64,000 nt of DNA from positions 124,001 to 188,000 of the forward strand of contig NZ_QJST01000002.1 of the NCBI RefSeq assembly GCF_003226255.1. Reading direction: 5' to 3'. The DNA is from Idiomarina fontislapidosi (GTDB lineage Bacteria; Pseudomonadota; Gammaproteobacteria; Enterobacterales; Alteromonadaceae). The notes under the pieces are model-generated. The model was not told the origin of the DNA and made no database searches. It worked only from the letters and a program-made list of their open reading frames with translations. The position numbers were made by a program, and so were the translations under genes. Below are positions 17,553 to 26,863 of this stretch, piece by piece (the first letter of the stretch is position 1; the number at the start of each line of letters is the position of its first letter).

Positions 17553-18344
17553 TTATACACAACCTTTGAACAGGTTATAAAAGTTCTGTGTCGTAACCTT
17601 TGCCACCTCTTCGAGACTGATACCTTTAGTATCTGCGACACATTTTGCGACATCAGTGACATACGCTGGTTGATTCTGCTTACCGCGATGCGGCACAGGC
17701 GCTAACCAAGGACTATCTGTCTCGATCAGTAATCGTTCGAGCGGTAAGGCTTTTACAACGTCGCGTAGTGCCTCTGCGTTACGAAAACTGGCAATGCCAG
17801 AGATTGAAATATAAAAACCCAGCTCATCAATGGCACGCTCAGCCATTTCAAGCGTTTCAGTAAAACAATGCAGCACGCCGCCGCAACGCTCAGCATGACC
17901 GTTATTAAGCAACGCCAGCGTGTCCTCTCGGGCATCGCGGGTATGAATAATCAATGGCTTATTTAGCTCAACGGCAACATCAATATGGGTAGCAAAGCTC
18001 TGCTGTTGAATCGCTTTGCTATCGGGATCGTAAAAATAATCAAGCCCAGTCTCACCAATAGCCACCACGCGCGGTTCGCTCGCTAATTCGGTTAGATGCG
18101 CATGCATTTGATCAAGGGGTGTTTTGTTGTCCCCCACATACAATGGATGTAAACCACACGAGATGCTAACGTCTTCGAATTCAGCCACAGTGTCACGCAT
18201 CTGCGGAAAATCTTCTAAAGTGACATTAACACAGAGAATTTTTTCGACCTGTTGTGCGCGGGCATTATCAACCACTTGCTGTAAGGTTAAACCAATTTTA
18301 TCAGGATCGATTTTATCCAAATGACAGTGGGAGTCGACAAACAT
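17553..18344 (-). CDS. TatD-family metal-dependent deoxyribonuclease (YcfH-like)
   Basis: Amidohydrolase-fold nuclease, 263 residues. Metal ligands are visible in DSHCHLD near the N-terminus, GETGLDYFYD, the LIIHTRDA and LHCFTETLEMA histidines, and ETDSPWLAPVPHRGK. These match the YcfH branch found at the end of the fab-holB operon in gammaproteobacteria. E. coli TatD has 3'-5' exonuclease activity and is linked to DNA repair; YcfH itself is less well characterised. It is the last gene of the minus-strand run and is followed by a terminator at 17332-17364. Confidence 0.92.
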   Translation of the reverse strand: MFVDSHCHLDKIDPDKIGLTLQQVVDNARAQQVEKILCVNVTLEDFPQMRDTVAEFEDVSISCGLHPLYVGDNKTPLDQMHAHLTELASEPRVVAIGETGLDYFYDPDSKAIQQQSFATHIDVAVELNKPLIIHTRDAREDTLALLNNGHAERCGGVLHCFTETLEMAERAIDELGFYISISGIASFRNAEALRDVVKALPLERLLIETDSPWLAPVPHRGKQNQPAYVTDVAKCVADTKGISLEEVAKVTTQNFYNLFKGCV

Positions 18345-18359
18345 GCTTGCTCCTAAAAG

Positions 18360-18686
18360 CTAAAATAATGTACGTAAAATGGTACCACATAATTGTCGAT
18401 GGGGCTGAATCAAAGCAAGACAGCGCAGGCGGAACAACGCCTGTTGCTCATTGATAAGAAGACCAATGAAGTGTTGCTTATTTTGACCCACTAGCGTGGC
18501 ACCAACAGAAAGTTGTCCATTAAATGGCGACAAACCGTCAGGTAGTGTAATGCACACGTGCACCTGTTCGGTCACCTGTTGTCGTAGGGTGCACCAAAGA
18601 ACAAGTTGACTATCGAGCTGTGAAATATGCGTTGCGAGTCGTTGCGCAGAGTCAAAACGATAATTAAGTTGCGGGATCACCTGCAT
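18360..18686 (-). CDS. Small protein at the pilZ position; very divergent PilZ-like domain suspected
   Basis: A 108-residue protein between holB and tatD, where many gammaproteobacteria carry pilZ, needed for type IV pilus assembly. The middle (residues about 35-90) alternates short hydrophobic strands, QVHVCITLPDG then GATLVGQ then HFIGLLI, then ALFRLRCLALI, compatible with a PilZ six-strand barrel. However it lacks the RxxxR and D/NxSxxG motifs that bind cyclic di-GMP; type IV pilus PilZ proteins also lack them. Overall similarity is too weak for a firm call. Its start overlaps the end of holB by 23 bases, suggesting coupling. Confidence 0.55.
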   Translation of the reverse strand: MQVIPQLNYRFDSAQRLATHISQLDSQLVLWCTLRQQVTEQVHVCITLPDGLSPFNGQLSVGATLVGQNKQHFIGLLINEQQALFRLRCLALIQPHRQLCGTILRTLF

Positions 18687-19536
18687 GTTCTTGCGTCCAA
18701 GTTAACCATTGGTTCTGCAAGATTATAGCGAGGTTGACGCCCCGCGCGTGCGTCGATAACCGCCTTAACTGTCTGAGTTGGCTTATTTTCTGCTCAATGG
18801 GGTGCAGTGACCGAAAGCCATTAATAACGACTGAGCGATAGCGCTCATAGAGGTCAGCAAACCTGAGCTGTGAAATTGGCGCTGCGGCTTTGACACGCCA
18901 AATATCCGTCAAAACATGCTCACTCGTATCGAGCCACTGTTGAACATTGTGTTTAGCCCCCAGGGTTGGCCACGGCGCTCTCCCATCAATTGCCTCAATC
19001 AGCTGTTGGGCACGTTCGTACTCCCCTTCAGATGTCTGCGTAGGAAGCGACATGTGCACCCACTGCATACGACTTCTGAGGGTTGCCATAAGACGCTCTG
19101 GTTGTTGCACCGTTAATAACCAAATCACATCTTTGGGAGGCTCTTCGAGTATTTTTAGAATCGCATTTGCCGCTTGCTCGGTCATACGATCCATCACTTC
19201 AAGGTAAATGACCCGCCGTCCACCTTGATTTGCGGTTTGATGAATAAAACGTGTAAGACGTCGCACCTCATCCACACCGAGTGCGCTCTGCTTTTCATCG
19301 ACTTTAAATTCGATAATATCTGGATGGTTATGTGCCTTGCGTAACAAACACGCTTTACAGACTCCACAGGCGCGTTTGCCTGGATCGCGGCACATCAACA
19401 GTGAGATAAACTCGCCTGCAAATGCTCCTGTTCCCTGCTCAGGCGCGTGTTTAAAGTAATAAGCGTGTGACAGTCGCTGCGCTTGAAACGCAGCGAGTAG
19501 CTGTTGCCAAGGCTGCCGCATCCATGGAAAAGCCAT
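18664..19536 (-). CDS. holB: DNA polymerase III delta-prime subunit
   Basis: Clamp-loader subunit. 290 residues, somewhat shorter than E. coli HolB (334). The zinc module is clear: CRDPGKRACGVCKAC holds four cysteines in the C-x8-C-x2-C-x2-C spacing typical of delta-prime. KILEEPPKDVIWLL is the conserved AAA+ segment and LRSRMQW the sensor-1 region. As in other delta-prime proteins the Walker A is degenerate (YYFKHAPEQGTGAFAG). Its start codon overlaps the tmk stop by one base, so tmk and holB are tightly coupled. Confidence 0.93.
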   Translation of the reverse strand: MAFPWMRQPWQQLLAAFQAQRLSHAYYFKHAPEQGTGAFAGEFISLLMCRDPGKRACGVCKACLLRKAHNHPDIIEFKVDEKQSALGVDEVRRLTRFIHQTANQGGRRVIYLEVMDRMTEQAANAILKILEEPPKDVIWLLTVQQPERLMATLRSRMQWVHMSLPTQTSEGEYERAQQLIEAIDGRAPWPTLGAKHNVQQWLDTSEHVLTDIWRVKAAAPISQLRFADLYERYRSVVINGFRSLHPIEQKISQLRQLRRLSTHARGVNLAIILQNQWLTWTQEHAGDPAT

Positions 19537-20153
19537 TAAAACAAATGCTCCTCTAGTGCGCGCAAGATAGCCTGATGCACTTTTAACATCTCTTGGTTTG
19601 CATCAATAATGACAATGCGCGGATCGCGCTGCGCCAACTCTAAATAGCGAGCGCGAGTGCGTCGAAAGAATTCAATGTCTTCTTCTTCTATCCGATCAAG
19701 CTCGCCGCGCCCACGCGCTCGCTCTAAACCCGTTTCTTCATCCACATCTAAGTACAAGGTTAACTCGGGTACAAAAGAACCCAGCGCGATATTCTTCAAT
19801 GTTTTTAATAAATCGGCGCCCAGTTCACGTCCTCCGCCTTGATAGGCCTGCGATGAAAGATCATGCCTATCACCAATCACCCAAGTACCGCCCTTTAGTG
19901 CGGGTTCAATCACTGTTTTAACCAATTGGACTCGGCTAGCGTACATAAGAAGCAATTCCGTTGCTGGCTCTACTTGCTCTTCCCAACGCTGTTTTACGAG
20001 GTCGCGAATGGCTTCTGCCATTGGCGTTCCTCCTGGTTCGCGCACGGTTTCCGTACGGATTCCTTTTGCCTGTAAGTGGCTGACAACGCTGGCAATAGCG
20101 GAGCTCTTTCCAGCGCCCTCTAAGCCCTCAATTACAACAAATTTACCTTCCAT
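19536..20153 (-). CDS. tmk: Thymidylate kinase
   Basis: Phosphorylates dTMP to dTDP. 205 residues with P-loop EGLEGAGKSS (8-17), the DR motif VREPGGTP, GDRHDLSSQAYQGGGR and an arginine-bearing lid region (ERARGRGELDRIE), the E. coli-like type II arrangement. It sits between mltG and holB in the conserved order pabC-mltG-tmk-holB-tatD. It belongs to the same nucleotide economy as the nrdAB module at 46319-50444, but is not linked to it on the chromosome. Confidence 0.96.
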   Translation of the reverse strand: MEGKFVVIEGLEGAGKSSAIASVVSHLQAKGIRTETVREPGGTPMAEAIRDLVKQRWEEQVEPATELLLMYASRVQLVKTVIEPALKGGTWVIGDRHDLSSQAYQGGGRELGADLLKTLKNIALGSFVPELTLYLDVDEETGLERARGRGELDRIEEEDIEFFRRTRARYLELAQRDPRIVIIDANQEMLKVHQAILRALEEHLF

Positions 20154-20172
20154 TTAAACATCGTTCCTTTGG

Positions 20173-21183
20173 CTATTCGGTGTCTTGATTTAGCTGGTAG
20201 CGGCGCACCGCACGCTGATGCTGCTCTAATGTTTCAGAGAATACATGCCCACCTTGCTTATTGGCTACAAAATAAAAGTAATCTGATGCGACAGGCTGCG
20301 CAGCTGCTCTCACGGCTGCTTCACTCGGAATAGCAATCGGTGTTGGCGGTAAGCCATCAATTCGATACGTGTTATATGCTGTTTTTTCGCGCAAGTGGGC
20401 ACGTGTCAGGTCACCATCAAAATTTTCAATACCATAAATGGTGGTTGGATCTGACTGTAGGCGCATCCCCACTCGCAAACGATTATGAAACACGCTCGAA
20501 ACGAGGTCGCGTTCTCCTGACAGACCAGTTTCTTTCTCGATAATTGAAGCCAGTATAAGCAATTCATATGGCGAATTCACTTCACACCGAGGATTACGTT
20601 GTTGCCATGCATCCTCTACTACGGCGCGCATTTTATCATGTGCACGACGCAAAATAGAGAGATCCGTTTCGTGAGCCCGATAATGATAGGTTTCGGGGTA
20701 CAGCCAACCTTCTGCAGACGCATGTTCTAACCCCAATAATGCCGGTAATTCTTTGATATCGGTTACTTGCTGTCGCAAGAAGTTCGCCTGCTTCATCTGA
20801 GCCATCCATTGCGTCAACGTTTGTCCTTCGATCAACGTGATGCTAAATAGCGCTTCATCATTGCTTTTGATGCGCTCCCATAACGACAGCCACGTGTCTT
20901 GGTGTGAGACTCGATATACACCCGCTGGAAGCCTGTCGACACCGACTAATACCTGGCTCAAGCGGTAATCGACATTGGCTAAATCACGTTCAAACCGTTG
21001 ATTGACGCGGTTCACGATTGACCGAGCCGTATCACCTGCGACGACCTCAAACACGCCATCGCCGGAATTGTCGGAGGCAAGCGGTTGAGCGAGACGCCAT
21101 TGGGTTAATGCATACACCGAGGCAATTACAGCAAGTGCAACAAATAACAATAGAATTAAAATTTTAAGCGCATGTTTCATCAA
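20173..21183 (-). CDS. mltG: Endolytic murein transglycosylase MltG (YceG)
   Basis: Cleaves nascent peptidoglycan glycan strands near the inner membrane, setting strand length. 336 residues: one N-terminal membrane helix (about 6-26), a LysM-like subdomain, and the YceG catalytic domain with the glutamate in LASIIEKETG. NRLRVGMRLQSDPTTIYG and YNTYRIDGLPPTPIA are strong family blocks. Its start lies inside the last codons of pabC (20-base overlap). Length matches E. coli MltG (340). Confidence 0.95.
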   Translation of the reverse strand: MMKHALKILILLLFVALAVIASVYALTQWRLAQPLASDNSGDGVFEVVAGDTARSIVNRVNQRFERDLANVDYRLSQVLVGVDRLPAGVYRVSHQDTWLSLWERIKSNDEALFSITLIEGQTLTQWMAQMKQANFLRQQVTDIKELPALLGLEHASAEGWLYPETYHYRAHETDLSILRRAHDKMRAVVEDAWQQRNPRCEVNSPYELLILASIIEKETGLSGERDLVSSVFHNRLRVGMRLQSDPTTIYGIENFDGDLTRAHLREKTAYNTYRIDGLPPTPIAIPSEAAVRAAAQPVASDYFYFVANKQGGHVFSETLEQHQRAVRRYQLNQDTE

Positions 21184-21958
21184 TATAAGTTTTTAGTTCT
21201 GCAGGTATTTGAGTGTTAATTACCTTATCACGGATTTGCATAACAGGAATCAATCCCTTCACCGAATTGGCGATAAACATATCACTGACTGACGATATAT
21301 CCTCGATCGATGCCTCGACGATCTTCAGTGCAGGTAACAGCTGACTGTCGATAATTCGTTGCCGTGCCACACCTGCCACGCCGCAGCGTGTTAGTTGGGG
21401 CGTATACCAGTGTCCGTCGACACACCAAAAAAGGTTGCCCTGTATTGCTTCGATAATATACCCATTACTTGAGCATACAATTAGGTCGTCTGTGCCGACT
21501 GCTAAGCGTTCCTGATGAAGCAGGACCTGTTCTAAGCGATTCAGTGTTTTTAATCCAGCCAATAGCGGTTGCTCACCAAGCCGTGTCTCAGCCACAGTCA
21601 CACGGATAGGTTTATCATTGGATGGTGGCAGCGCCGACGTCGTTAAATACCAATTAGGCTCACAGGGTTCGGGTAAGCGATATCCCTGACGACTGTTACC
21701 GCGCGTAATAATAATTTTGGCGACACCGGTTATATGCTCTCTACAGGCACTCGATACGGCTTGTTCGATAGCATTCAACGCATGATCGCTGAACGGGATA
21801 CCCAGTCGCTTGTTCGCTTCGATAAGTCGCTGCTTGTGGTAGGCCCACAACTGTGGCTCACCTTGCTTGAACACCAGCGTGGTAAAGTGACCATCGCCAA
21901 ACTGCAATCCACGATCGAGTCCTTTGTCAGCATTGTAAAGTGTTTCAAACATAAACAC
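21164..21958 (-). CDS. pabC: Aminodeoxychorismate lyase
   Basis: Fold-IV PLP enzyme releasing pyruvate from aminodeoxychorismate to give p-aminobenzoate for folate. 264 residues; RGLQFGDGHFTTL near residue 16, the KTLNRLEQVLLHQE block bearing the PLP lysine, and SNGYIIEAIQGNLFW are typical. Two start codons two codons apart are possible (21958 and 21952). It lies directly downstream of the acpP terminator (21999-22021), so expression depends on readthrough or its own promoter. The gene fabF, usual between acpP and pabC in enterics, is absent here. Confidence 0.92.
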   Translation of the reverse strand: MFMFETLYNADKGLDRGLQFGDGHFTTLVFKQGEPQLWAYHKQRLIEANKRLGIPFSDHALNAIEQAVSSACREHITGVAKIIITRGNSRQGYRLPEPCEPNWYLTTSALPPSNDKPIRVTVAETRLGEQPLLAGLKTLNRLEQVLLHQERLAVGTDDLIVCSSNGYIIEAIQGNLFWCVDGHWYTPQLTRCGVAGVARQRIIDSQLLPALKIVEASIEDISSVSDMFIANSVKGLIPVMQIRDKVINTQIPAELKTYIDETCA

Positions 21959-21998
21959 TCCTTAGCGGCAACGTTAATAACAGTGATATTACTTGCAT

Positions 21999-22021
21999 AA
22001 AAAAGGCGGCCATTGGCCGCC
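21999..22021 (-). terminator. Intrinsic terminator after acpP
   Basis: On the minus strand GGCGGCC / GGCCGCC with loop AAT is followed by a T6 run (21999-22004 on the plus strand as A). It is placed about 30 bases after the acpP stop and would give acpP its own abundant short transcript. Confidence 0.9.
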
Positions 22022-22051
22022 CTTTAAGGTATAACAATTGACTGCGTATAA

Positions 22052-22291
22052 TTAGTCGTCAGAGTGCGACTTAACGTAATCGATTGCAGCTTGAACAGTT
22101 TTGATCTTCTCTGCTTCTTCGTCAGGAATCTCAGTTTCGAACTCTTCTTCAAGCGCCATTACCAATTCAACTGTGTCCAGTGAATCTGCACCTAAGTCAT
22201 TTTCGAAAGAAGCTTCTGGTTTAACTTCTTCTTCTTTAACACCTAGTTGCTCGATGATGATTTTTTTTACGCGTTCTTCGATAGTGCTCAT
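22052..22291 (-). CDS. acpP: Acyl carrier protein
   Basis: 79-residue acidic protein carrying growing acyl chains. The 4'-phosphopantetheine serine is in [15 protein letters not shown], and the N-terminus [18 protein letters not shown] matches proteobacterial ACP closely. It has an ordinary helix II recognition surface ([16 protein letters not shown]). It is followed by a strong terminator and preceded by a 119-base gap after fabG, which probably contains an extra promoter. ACP also serves bioC and bioF in this genome. Confidence 0.98.
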   Translation of the reverse strand: MSTIEERVKKIIIEQLGVKEEEVKPEASFENDLGADSLDTVELVMALEEEFETEIPDEEAEKIKTVQAAIDYVKSHSDD

Positions 22292-22410
22292 GATTATAAA
22301 ATCCTTAAATAGTCTTCACGAGTGTCAAAATTTTCGGCTAGTTTAGTGAAACCAACGCGAAATATAAAGTAAAAATTTAAAATTATCCTAGAGGTCATAC
22401 CCCTAAGACT

Positions 22411-23148
22411 TTACACCATGGCCATGCCACCATTCACATGAATGGTTTCGCCAGTGATATAAGCTGCGCCTTTGCTCGCTAAAAATACAACGGCAGAGGC
22501 AATTTCTTCCGGCTGACCCAAACGCTCTGCTGGGATATTAGCATAGATCGCTTGTTTCTGATCATCCGTCAACGCTTTGGTCATATCGGTATCAATAAAT
22601 CCTGGCGCGACGCAATTTACGGTAATACCGCGCGCTGCGACTTCTTTAGCCAGCGATTTTGAGAAGCCGACTAAGCCAGCTTTAGCTGCACAGTAGTTGA
22701 CCTGACCAGGGTTGCCTGTGGTGCCTACAACCGAGCTGATGTTAATAATGCGACCGTGGCGGCGCTTCATCATGCCGCGAATCACCAGTTTGCAGATTCG
22801 GAATACGGCGGTCAAATTGGTATCAATGACGGCACTCCAATCGTCTTCCTTCATTCGCATCATCAGGTTATCGCGTGTTATGCCCGCATTATTAACCAGG
22901 ATATCAATTTTACCGTGTGTCTTTTCGATGTCTTTAATTTTGTCAGCAAGATCATCCACTTCATTGACGTTAAGTGCTAATCCTTGACCTTTATCGCCCA
23001 AGTATTCGGAAATTGACTCAGCGCCTTTATCACTGGTTGCCGTGCCGATCACAAACGCGCCTTGCGCAGCCAACTGTTCGGCAATCTGGCGACCAATACC
23101 ACGGCTAGCGCCCGTAACCAGTGCAACTTGTTCGTTTAATGAAAACAT
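22411..23148 (-). CDS. fabG: 3-oxoacyl-ACP reductase
   Basis: NADPH-dependent short-chain dehydrogenase of fatty acid elongation, 245 residues. Cofactor motif TGASRGIGR (14-22), NNAG, catalytic NISSVVG serine and Y-x3-K in NYCAAKAGLVG are all present, as is the C-terminal GETIHVNGGMAMV that closes FabG proteins. 15 bases after fabD. Confidence 0.97.
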   Translation of the reverse strand: MFSLNEQVALVTGASRGIGRQIAEQLAAQGAFVIGTATSDKGAESISEYLGDKGQGLALNVNEVDDLADKIKDIEKTHGKIDILVNNAGITRDNLMMRMKEDDWSAVIDTNLTAVFRICKLVIRGMMKRRHGRIINISSVVGTTGNPGQVNYCAAKAGLVGFSKSLAKEVAARGITVNCVAPGFIDTDMTKALTDDQKQAIYANIPAERLGQPEEIASAVVFLASKGAAYITGETIHVNGGMAMV

Positions 23149-23163
23149 GTTTTACCTCATACT

Positions 23164-24084
23164 TTATTCAGCTGCGAACGCTTCAGGTGTGTTAAGTGCT
23201 TGACACCCAAAGGTTTTAGTAATTCGTTTAGAAAGCCCGGTCAGTACTTTACCGGGACCGACTTCATAGGCCGCTTCAACACCCATTTCTGCCAGTTTCT
23301 CGACAGTTTCGGTCCAGCGAACCGGGAAGTATAATTGGCGCACTAAAGCATCTTTTATGGCTTCAGGGTCGTCATTGATCGTAACGTCAACGTTATTAAT
23401 CACATCACATGATGCTGTATTGAAGGTGACAGATTTTAATGCCGACATCAGCTGTTCAGCAGCAGGCTTCATCAGCTCACAATGCGATGGTACGCTCACT
23501 GGCAACGGCAATACCCGTTTAGCGCCTGCTTCTTTGAGCAACTCACCTGCTCGCGCAACTGCATTACGATGCCCTGCAATAACCACCTGACCGGGTGAGT
23601 TATAGTTGACTGGGGTTACGACTTCATCCTCAGCTGCTTTCTGACACACCTCGGCAATGACCTCATCGTCTAAGCCAATGACCGCTGCCATAGCGCCCTC
23701 GCCTGGCGCCACTGCGTTTTGCATTGCTTCGCCGCGTAACGCTACGAGACGCACTGCGTCACGAAATTCGAGCACACCTGCACAAGTTAACGCCGAGTAC
23801 TCCCCCAAACTATGTCCTGCCATTACACTCGGTGAGGTTAACCCTTGTTGTTGCGCTAAGCGAAAGAGCGCAACACTCGCGGTTAACAACAGCGGTTGCG
23901 TGATGCGCGTGTCGTTGAGTTTATCTTCTGGACCTTGTTGAGCAATGTGCCATAAGTCATAGCCTAATTCCTCCGAAGCCTCGGCGAAAGTTGCCTGAAT
24001 AACTTCATGCTCTTGTGCTAGATCCGCCAGCATCCCTTGAGCCTGAGAGCCCTGTCCTGGAAATACATAAGCAATTTTGGTCAT
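23164..24084 (-). CDS. fabD: Malonyl-CoA:ACP transacylase
   Basis: Loads malonyl groups onto ACP. I start at the ATG giving MTKIAYVFPGQGSQAQGM, preceded by GAGGA; a longer frame begins 12 codons earlier inside the fabH end without support. 306 residues. The nucleophile serine is in AGHSLGEYSAL, the malonyl-binding arginine in VALRGEAMQ, and the catalytic histidine in SVPSHCELM. Confidence 0.96.
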   Translation of the reverse strand: MTKIAYVFPGQGSQAQGMLADLAQEHEVIQATFAEASEELGYDLWHIAQQGPEDKLNDTRITQPLLLTASVALFRLAQQQGLTSPSVMAGHSLGEYSALTCAGVLEFRDAVRLVALRGEAMQNAVAPGEGAMAAVIGLDDEVIAEVCQKAAEDEVVTPVNYNSPGQVVIAGHRNAVARAGELLKEAGAKRVLPLPVSVPSHCELMKPAAEQLMSALKSVTFNTASCDVINNVDVTINDDPEAIKDALVRQLYFPVRWTETVEKLAEMGVEAAYEVGPGKVLTGLSKRITKTFGCQALNTPEAFAAE

Positions 24085-24092
24085 AGTGTCCT

Positions 24093-25055
24093 CTAAAATT
24101 TGACAAGCGCGGAACCCCACGCGAAGCCTCCGCCGAATGCCTCTAACAGCAAATTGTCACCCCTTTTAACGCGTCCATCACGTACCGCAACATCCAACGC
24201 GATGGGGACAGAAGCGGCCGATGTATTGCCTGTTTTATCCAGTGTTATGATGACTTGTGACATCGGAAGTTTCAATTTTTTAGCGGTTGCTTTTATGATT
24301 CTTAAGTTCGCCTGATGAGGAATTAACCAGTCCAACTGATCAGGCGTTAAATTATTCCCGGCCAAGGTATCGGTAACCAATCGACTTAACTTGTCGACCG
24401 CCACACGAAATACTTCATTGCCCTTCATATACATCCAGCCACCGCTTTCGCGTTCAGCTGTATTTCTGCGCGGCTGAGCGGCACCTAATAAGTGAGCAAA
24501 TTCACCTGCGCTGGCTAGATGGGTGGAAAGAATACCCGCTTCAGCGCTACTTTCAAGTATTACAGCGCCGGCACCATCGCCAAACAAGACCAATGTATTA
24601 CGATCCTCTGGGTGGCACAATCGTGCTAACACGTCACTGCCAATCACCAATACGCGCTGATGTTGTCCGGTTTTAATATATTGATCGGCAACACTGAGCG
24701 CGAAAATAAAGCCCGAACACGCTGCGCCGACATCGAACGCGGGGATTTCTGTGACACCAAGTAATGCTTGGATTTCACACGCGGCACTGGGGAATGCATG
24801 ATCAGCGGACGTAGTCGCGACCACGATCATATCAATGTCACTTGCCGAAAGATTAGCTGCAGCGAGCGCTTCACGCGCGGCCGCAGCGCCCATTGAGGCA
24901 ACGCCCTCATCGACATCAGCGATGCGACGTTCTTTTATACCTGTGCGCTCTGTAATCCATTCGTCAGAGGTATCGACTTGTCGACTTAAGTCGTCGTTCG
25001 TACGTCGCAGGTTCGGGAGATAATGCCCGGTACCCACGATTTTTGAATACGTCAT
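24093..25055 (-). CDS. fabH: 3-oxoacyl-ACP synthase III
   Basis: Starts fatty acid synthesis by condensing acetyl-CoA with malonyl-ACP. 320 residues with Cys in [13 protein letters not shown], His in [11 protein letters not shown] and Asn in [12 protein letters not shown], the full C-H-N triad. N-terminal GTGHYLP and [12 protein letters not shown] are typical. It lies between plsX and fabD in the standard order. Confidence 0.97.
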   Translation of the reverse strand: MTYSKIVGTGHYLPNLRRTNDDLSRQVDTSDEWITERTGIKERRIADVDEGVASMGAAAAREALAAANLSASDIDMIVVATTSADHAFPSAACEIQALLGVTEIPAFDVGAACSGFIFALSVADQYIKTGQHQRVLVIGSDVLARLCHPEDRNTLVLFGDGAGAVILESSAEAGILSTHLASAGEFAHLLGAAQPRRNTAERESGGWMYMKGNEVFRVAVDKLSRLVTDTLAGNNLTPDQLDWLIPHQANLRIIKATAKKLKLPMSQVIITLDKTGNTSAASVPIALDVAVRDGRVKRGDNLLLEAFGGGFAWGSALVKF

Positions 25056-25066
25056 AAAATGGGTGC

Positions 25067-26092
25067 TTAATGTTGTTCTAATAGGACCGATTCAACACGA
25101 TCTTGAATTTTTTCAGGTAGACGATGACTCGCCTCCTTAATCGCGTGAGAAATCGCGCTCTCAAATGCTGTCGCATTTGCACTGCCATGGCTTTTTACAA
25201 CCACGCCACGCAATCCTATCAAACTTGCACCGTTGTAGTGGTCGGGCTTCAACCGTTGCCACGATTTTTTGGTTCGTTTTTGTAAAAATTTAAAGAACCA
25301 ACTGTACAACCAATGGGAGGTCAATGACGCTTTTAATTCGTCAATAATCAAGGTCGCCAGCCCCTCACAACTTTTAAGAGCTATATTTCCGACAAAACCA
25401 TCGCACACAATCACATCGGCCCGCCCACTAAACAAGTGGTTACCCTCGATAAAACCGATGTAGTTTACATGCTCAGACTGACCCAGTAACTGCGCAGCAT
25501 TGCGCACTTCATCATTGCCCTTTAATTCTTCCTCACCCATGTTCAGCAATGCGACAGATACATTTTTATCTGACTCGAGGACGCGCGCGGCAACAGAGCC
25601 CATCACGCCAAACTGGAAGAGCGTTTCAGAATCGCAGCTCGGGTTTGCACCTAAGTCAAGCAGATACGATCGTCCGCCCGTCATATTCGGCAACGCAGCC
25701 ATTAATGCTGGACGTAAAACACCTGGGATGGGTTTTAAAATGAAATAGGCTTGCGCCATGAGCGCGCCGGTATTGCCACCACTCACTACACCGTCGACTT
25801 CGCCATGGGCGTGCATGTCTAACGCAACACGCATCGAAGATTGAGGTTTCTGACGCATGGTCGCGCCTGGCTTATCGGTCATTTCAACGACTTGTTCAGC
25901 GTGAACAAGTGTCACTTGGGGATGATCGGAAAGTTCGAACTGACTAAATAAAGAGGATAAGATAGCCTCATCACCGACCACAACGAACTGAGTCGTTGTG
26001 TCCTGCTTAAGGCTATTTATTAAGGCTTCGATCACAACAGAGGGGCCGTTATCGCCCCCCATTGCATCGATCGCAAGTTTTAATTCAGGCAT
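25067..26092 (-). CDS. plsX: Phosphate acyltransferase
   Basis: Makes acyl-phosphate from acyl-ACP for the PlsY route to phospholipid. 341 residues starting [30 protein letters not shown] and the [15 protein letters not shown] block are diagnostic. Peripheral membrane protein in other bacteria. 16 bases downstream of rpmF, the usual pairing. Confidence 0.96.
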   Translation of the reverse strand: MPELKLAIDAMGGDNGPSVVIEALINSLKQDTTTQFVVVGDEAILSSLFSQFELSDHPQVTLVHAEQVVEMTDKPGATMRQKPQSSMRVALDMHAHGEVDGVVSGGNTGALMAQAYFILKPIPGVLRPALMAALPNMTGGRSYLLDLGANPSCDSETLFQFGVMGSVAARVLESDKNVSVALLNMGEEELKGNDEVRNAAQLLGQSEHVNYIGFIEGNHLFSGRADVIVCDGFVGNIALKSCEGLATLIIDELKASLTSHWLYSWFFKFLQKRTKKSWQRLKPDHYNGASLIGLRGVVVKSHGSANATAFESAISHAIKEASHRLPEKIQDRVESVLLEQH

Positions 26093-26108
26093 CGCCTGGA
26101 ATCAACAA

Positions 26109-26279
26109 TTACTTGTTGACGATCTTGCGACCTTTGTAATAACCGTCAGCTGTTACGTGGTGGCGACGATGAGTCTCACCAGAGGTAGAGTCAACCGACA
26201 GTGTAGGGCCGCTTAGCGCATCGTGTGAACGACGCATGTCGCGTTTTGAACGACTTTTACGATTCTTTTGAACAGCCAT
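26109..26279 (-). CDS. rpmF: 50S ribosomal protein L32
   Basis: A 56-residue basic protein, [18 protein letters not shown] at the N-terminus and ending YKGRKIVNK, matching proteobacterial L32 in length and sequence. It lies between the DUF177 gene and plsX, the invariant yceD-rpmF-plsX order. There is no zinc-binding cysteine set, so it is the C-minus type, as usual in gammaproteobacteria. Confidence 0.97.
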   Translation of the reverse strand: MAVQKNRKSRSKRDMRRSHDALSGPTLSVDSTSGETHRRHHVTADGYYKGRKIVNK

Positions 26280-26295
26280 TTACGCTATCTCCTAG

Positions 26296-26823
26296 TTATT
26301 TACGCTTTAATTCTTGCAACACAGAAAATGGGTTATCAGAAGGTTTTTCATCTTCTTCAATTTCACCCCATGTCATTGCGTCACGGTCTACTGAGCAGTC
26401 CTCTGGTGCGTGTCTTGCCACAAGAGGCATTGCCAAAATGAGTTCATCTTCAATTAACCCGTGAAGGTTAACTTCGCCGAATTCGTTAGTCTCGATCGCT
26501 TCATAGCGTTCAGGTAACTCATCAGCTCCCTGCTTGGAAGAAACAGGAGCATACGCAAATTGCGCGGTAATATCAACCTCAAATGGCTGATTACAACGCT
26601 GGCAGGTTAAAATAACACTGACCGACGCCGTACCGGAAAAATAGCTCATACCCTGCTCATCCACACCAAACTCGACCACCACTTCTGGATCTGTCTCGCA
26701 AGGTTTAGCAAGCAATTCCTGCAAACGCTTTAATGTTTGAACAGGAACAACGCCATCAAACGTTTGCTTTTTATTCGCGCTCTTTACCGGGTCAACGCTG
26801 ACCGGAATTCTGACCTTTTGCAT
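26296..26823 (-). CDS. yceD: DUF177 family protein YceD
   Basis: A 175-residue protein conserved next to rpmF; homologues are linked to 23S rRNA accumulation or ribosome assembly. I start at the ATG giving MQKVRIPVSVDPVKSANK, which aligns with E. coli YceD (173); the frame is open another 30 codons upstream but that part is unlike the family and overlaps little else. LTCQRCNQPFEV contains a CxxC pair that with DCS further on could bind metal. The C-terminus ends NPFSVLQELKRK, a family hallmark. Confidence 0.93.
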   Translation of the reverse strand: MQKVRIPVSVDPVKSANKKQTFDGVVPVQTLKRLQELLAKPCETDPEVVVEFGVDEQGMSYFSGTASVSVILTCQRCNQPFEVDITAQFAYAPVSSKQGADELPERYEAIETNEFGEVNLHGLIEDELILAMPLVARHAPEDCSVDRDAMTWGEIEEDEKPSDNPFSVLQELKRK

Positions 26824-26863
26824 AGGCAGCTTATAATACCTTTTATGACAGATTCTGACAAGC

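Noticed and set aside
17551-17565. DnaA-box-like TTATACACA at the end of tatD
   Set aside because: It encodes the last codons and stop of tatD, stands alone, and there is no origin-type cluster around it.
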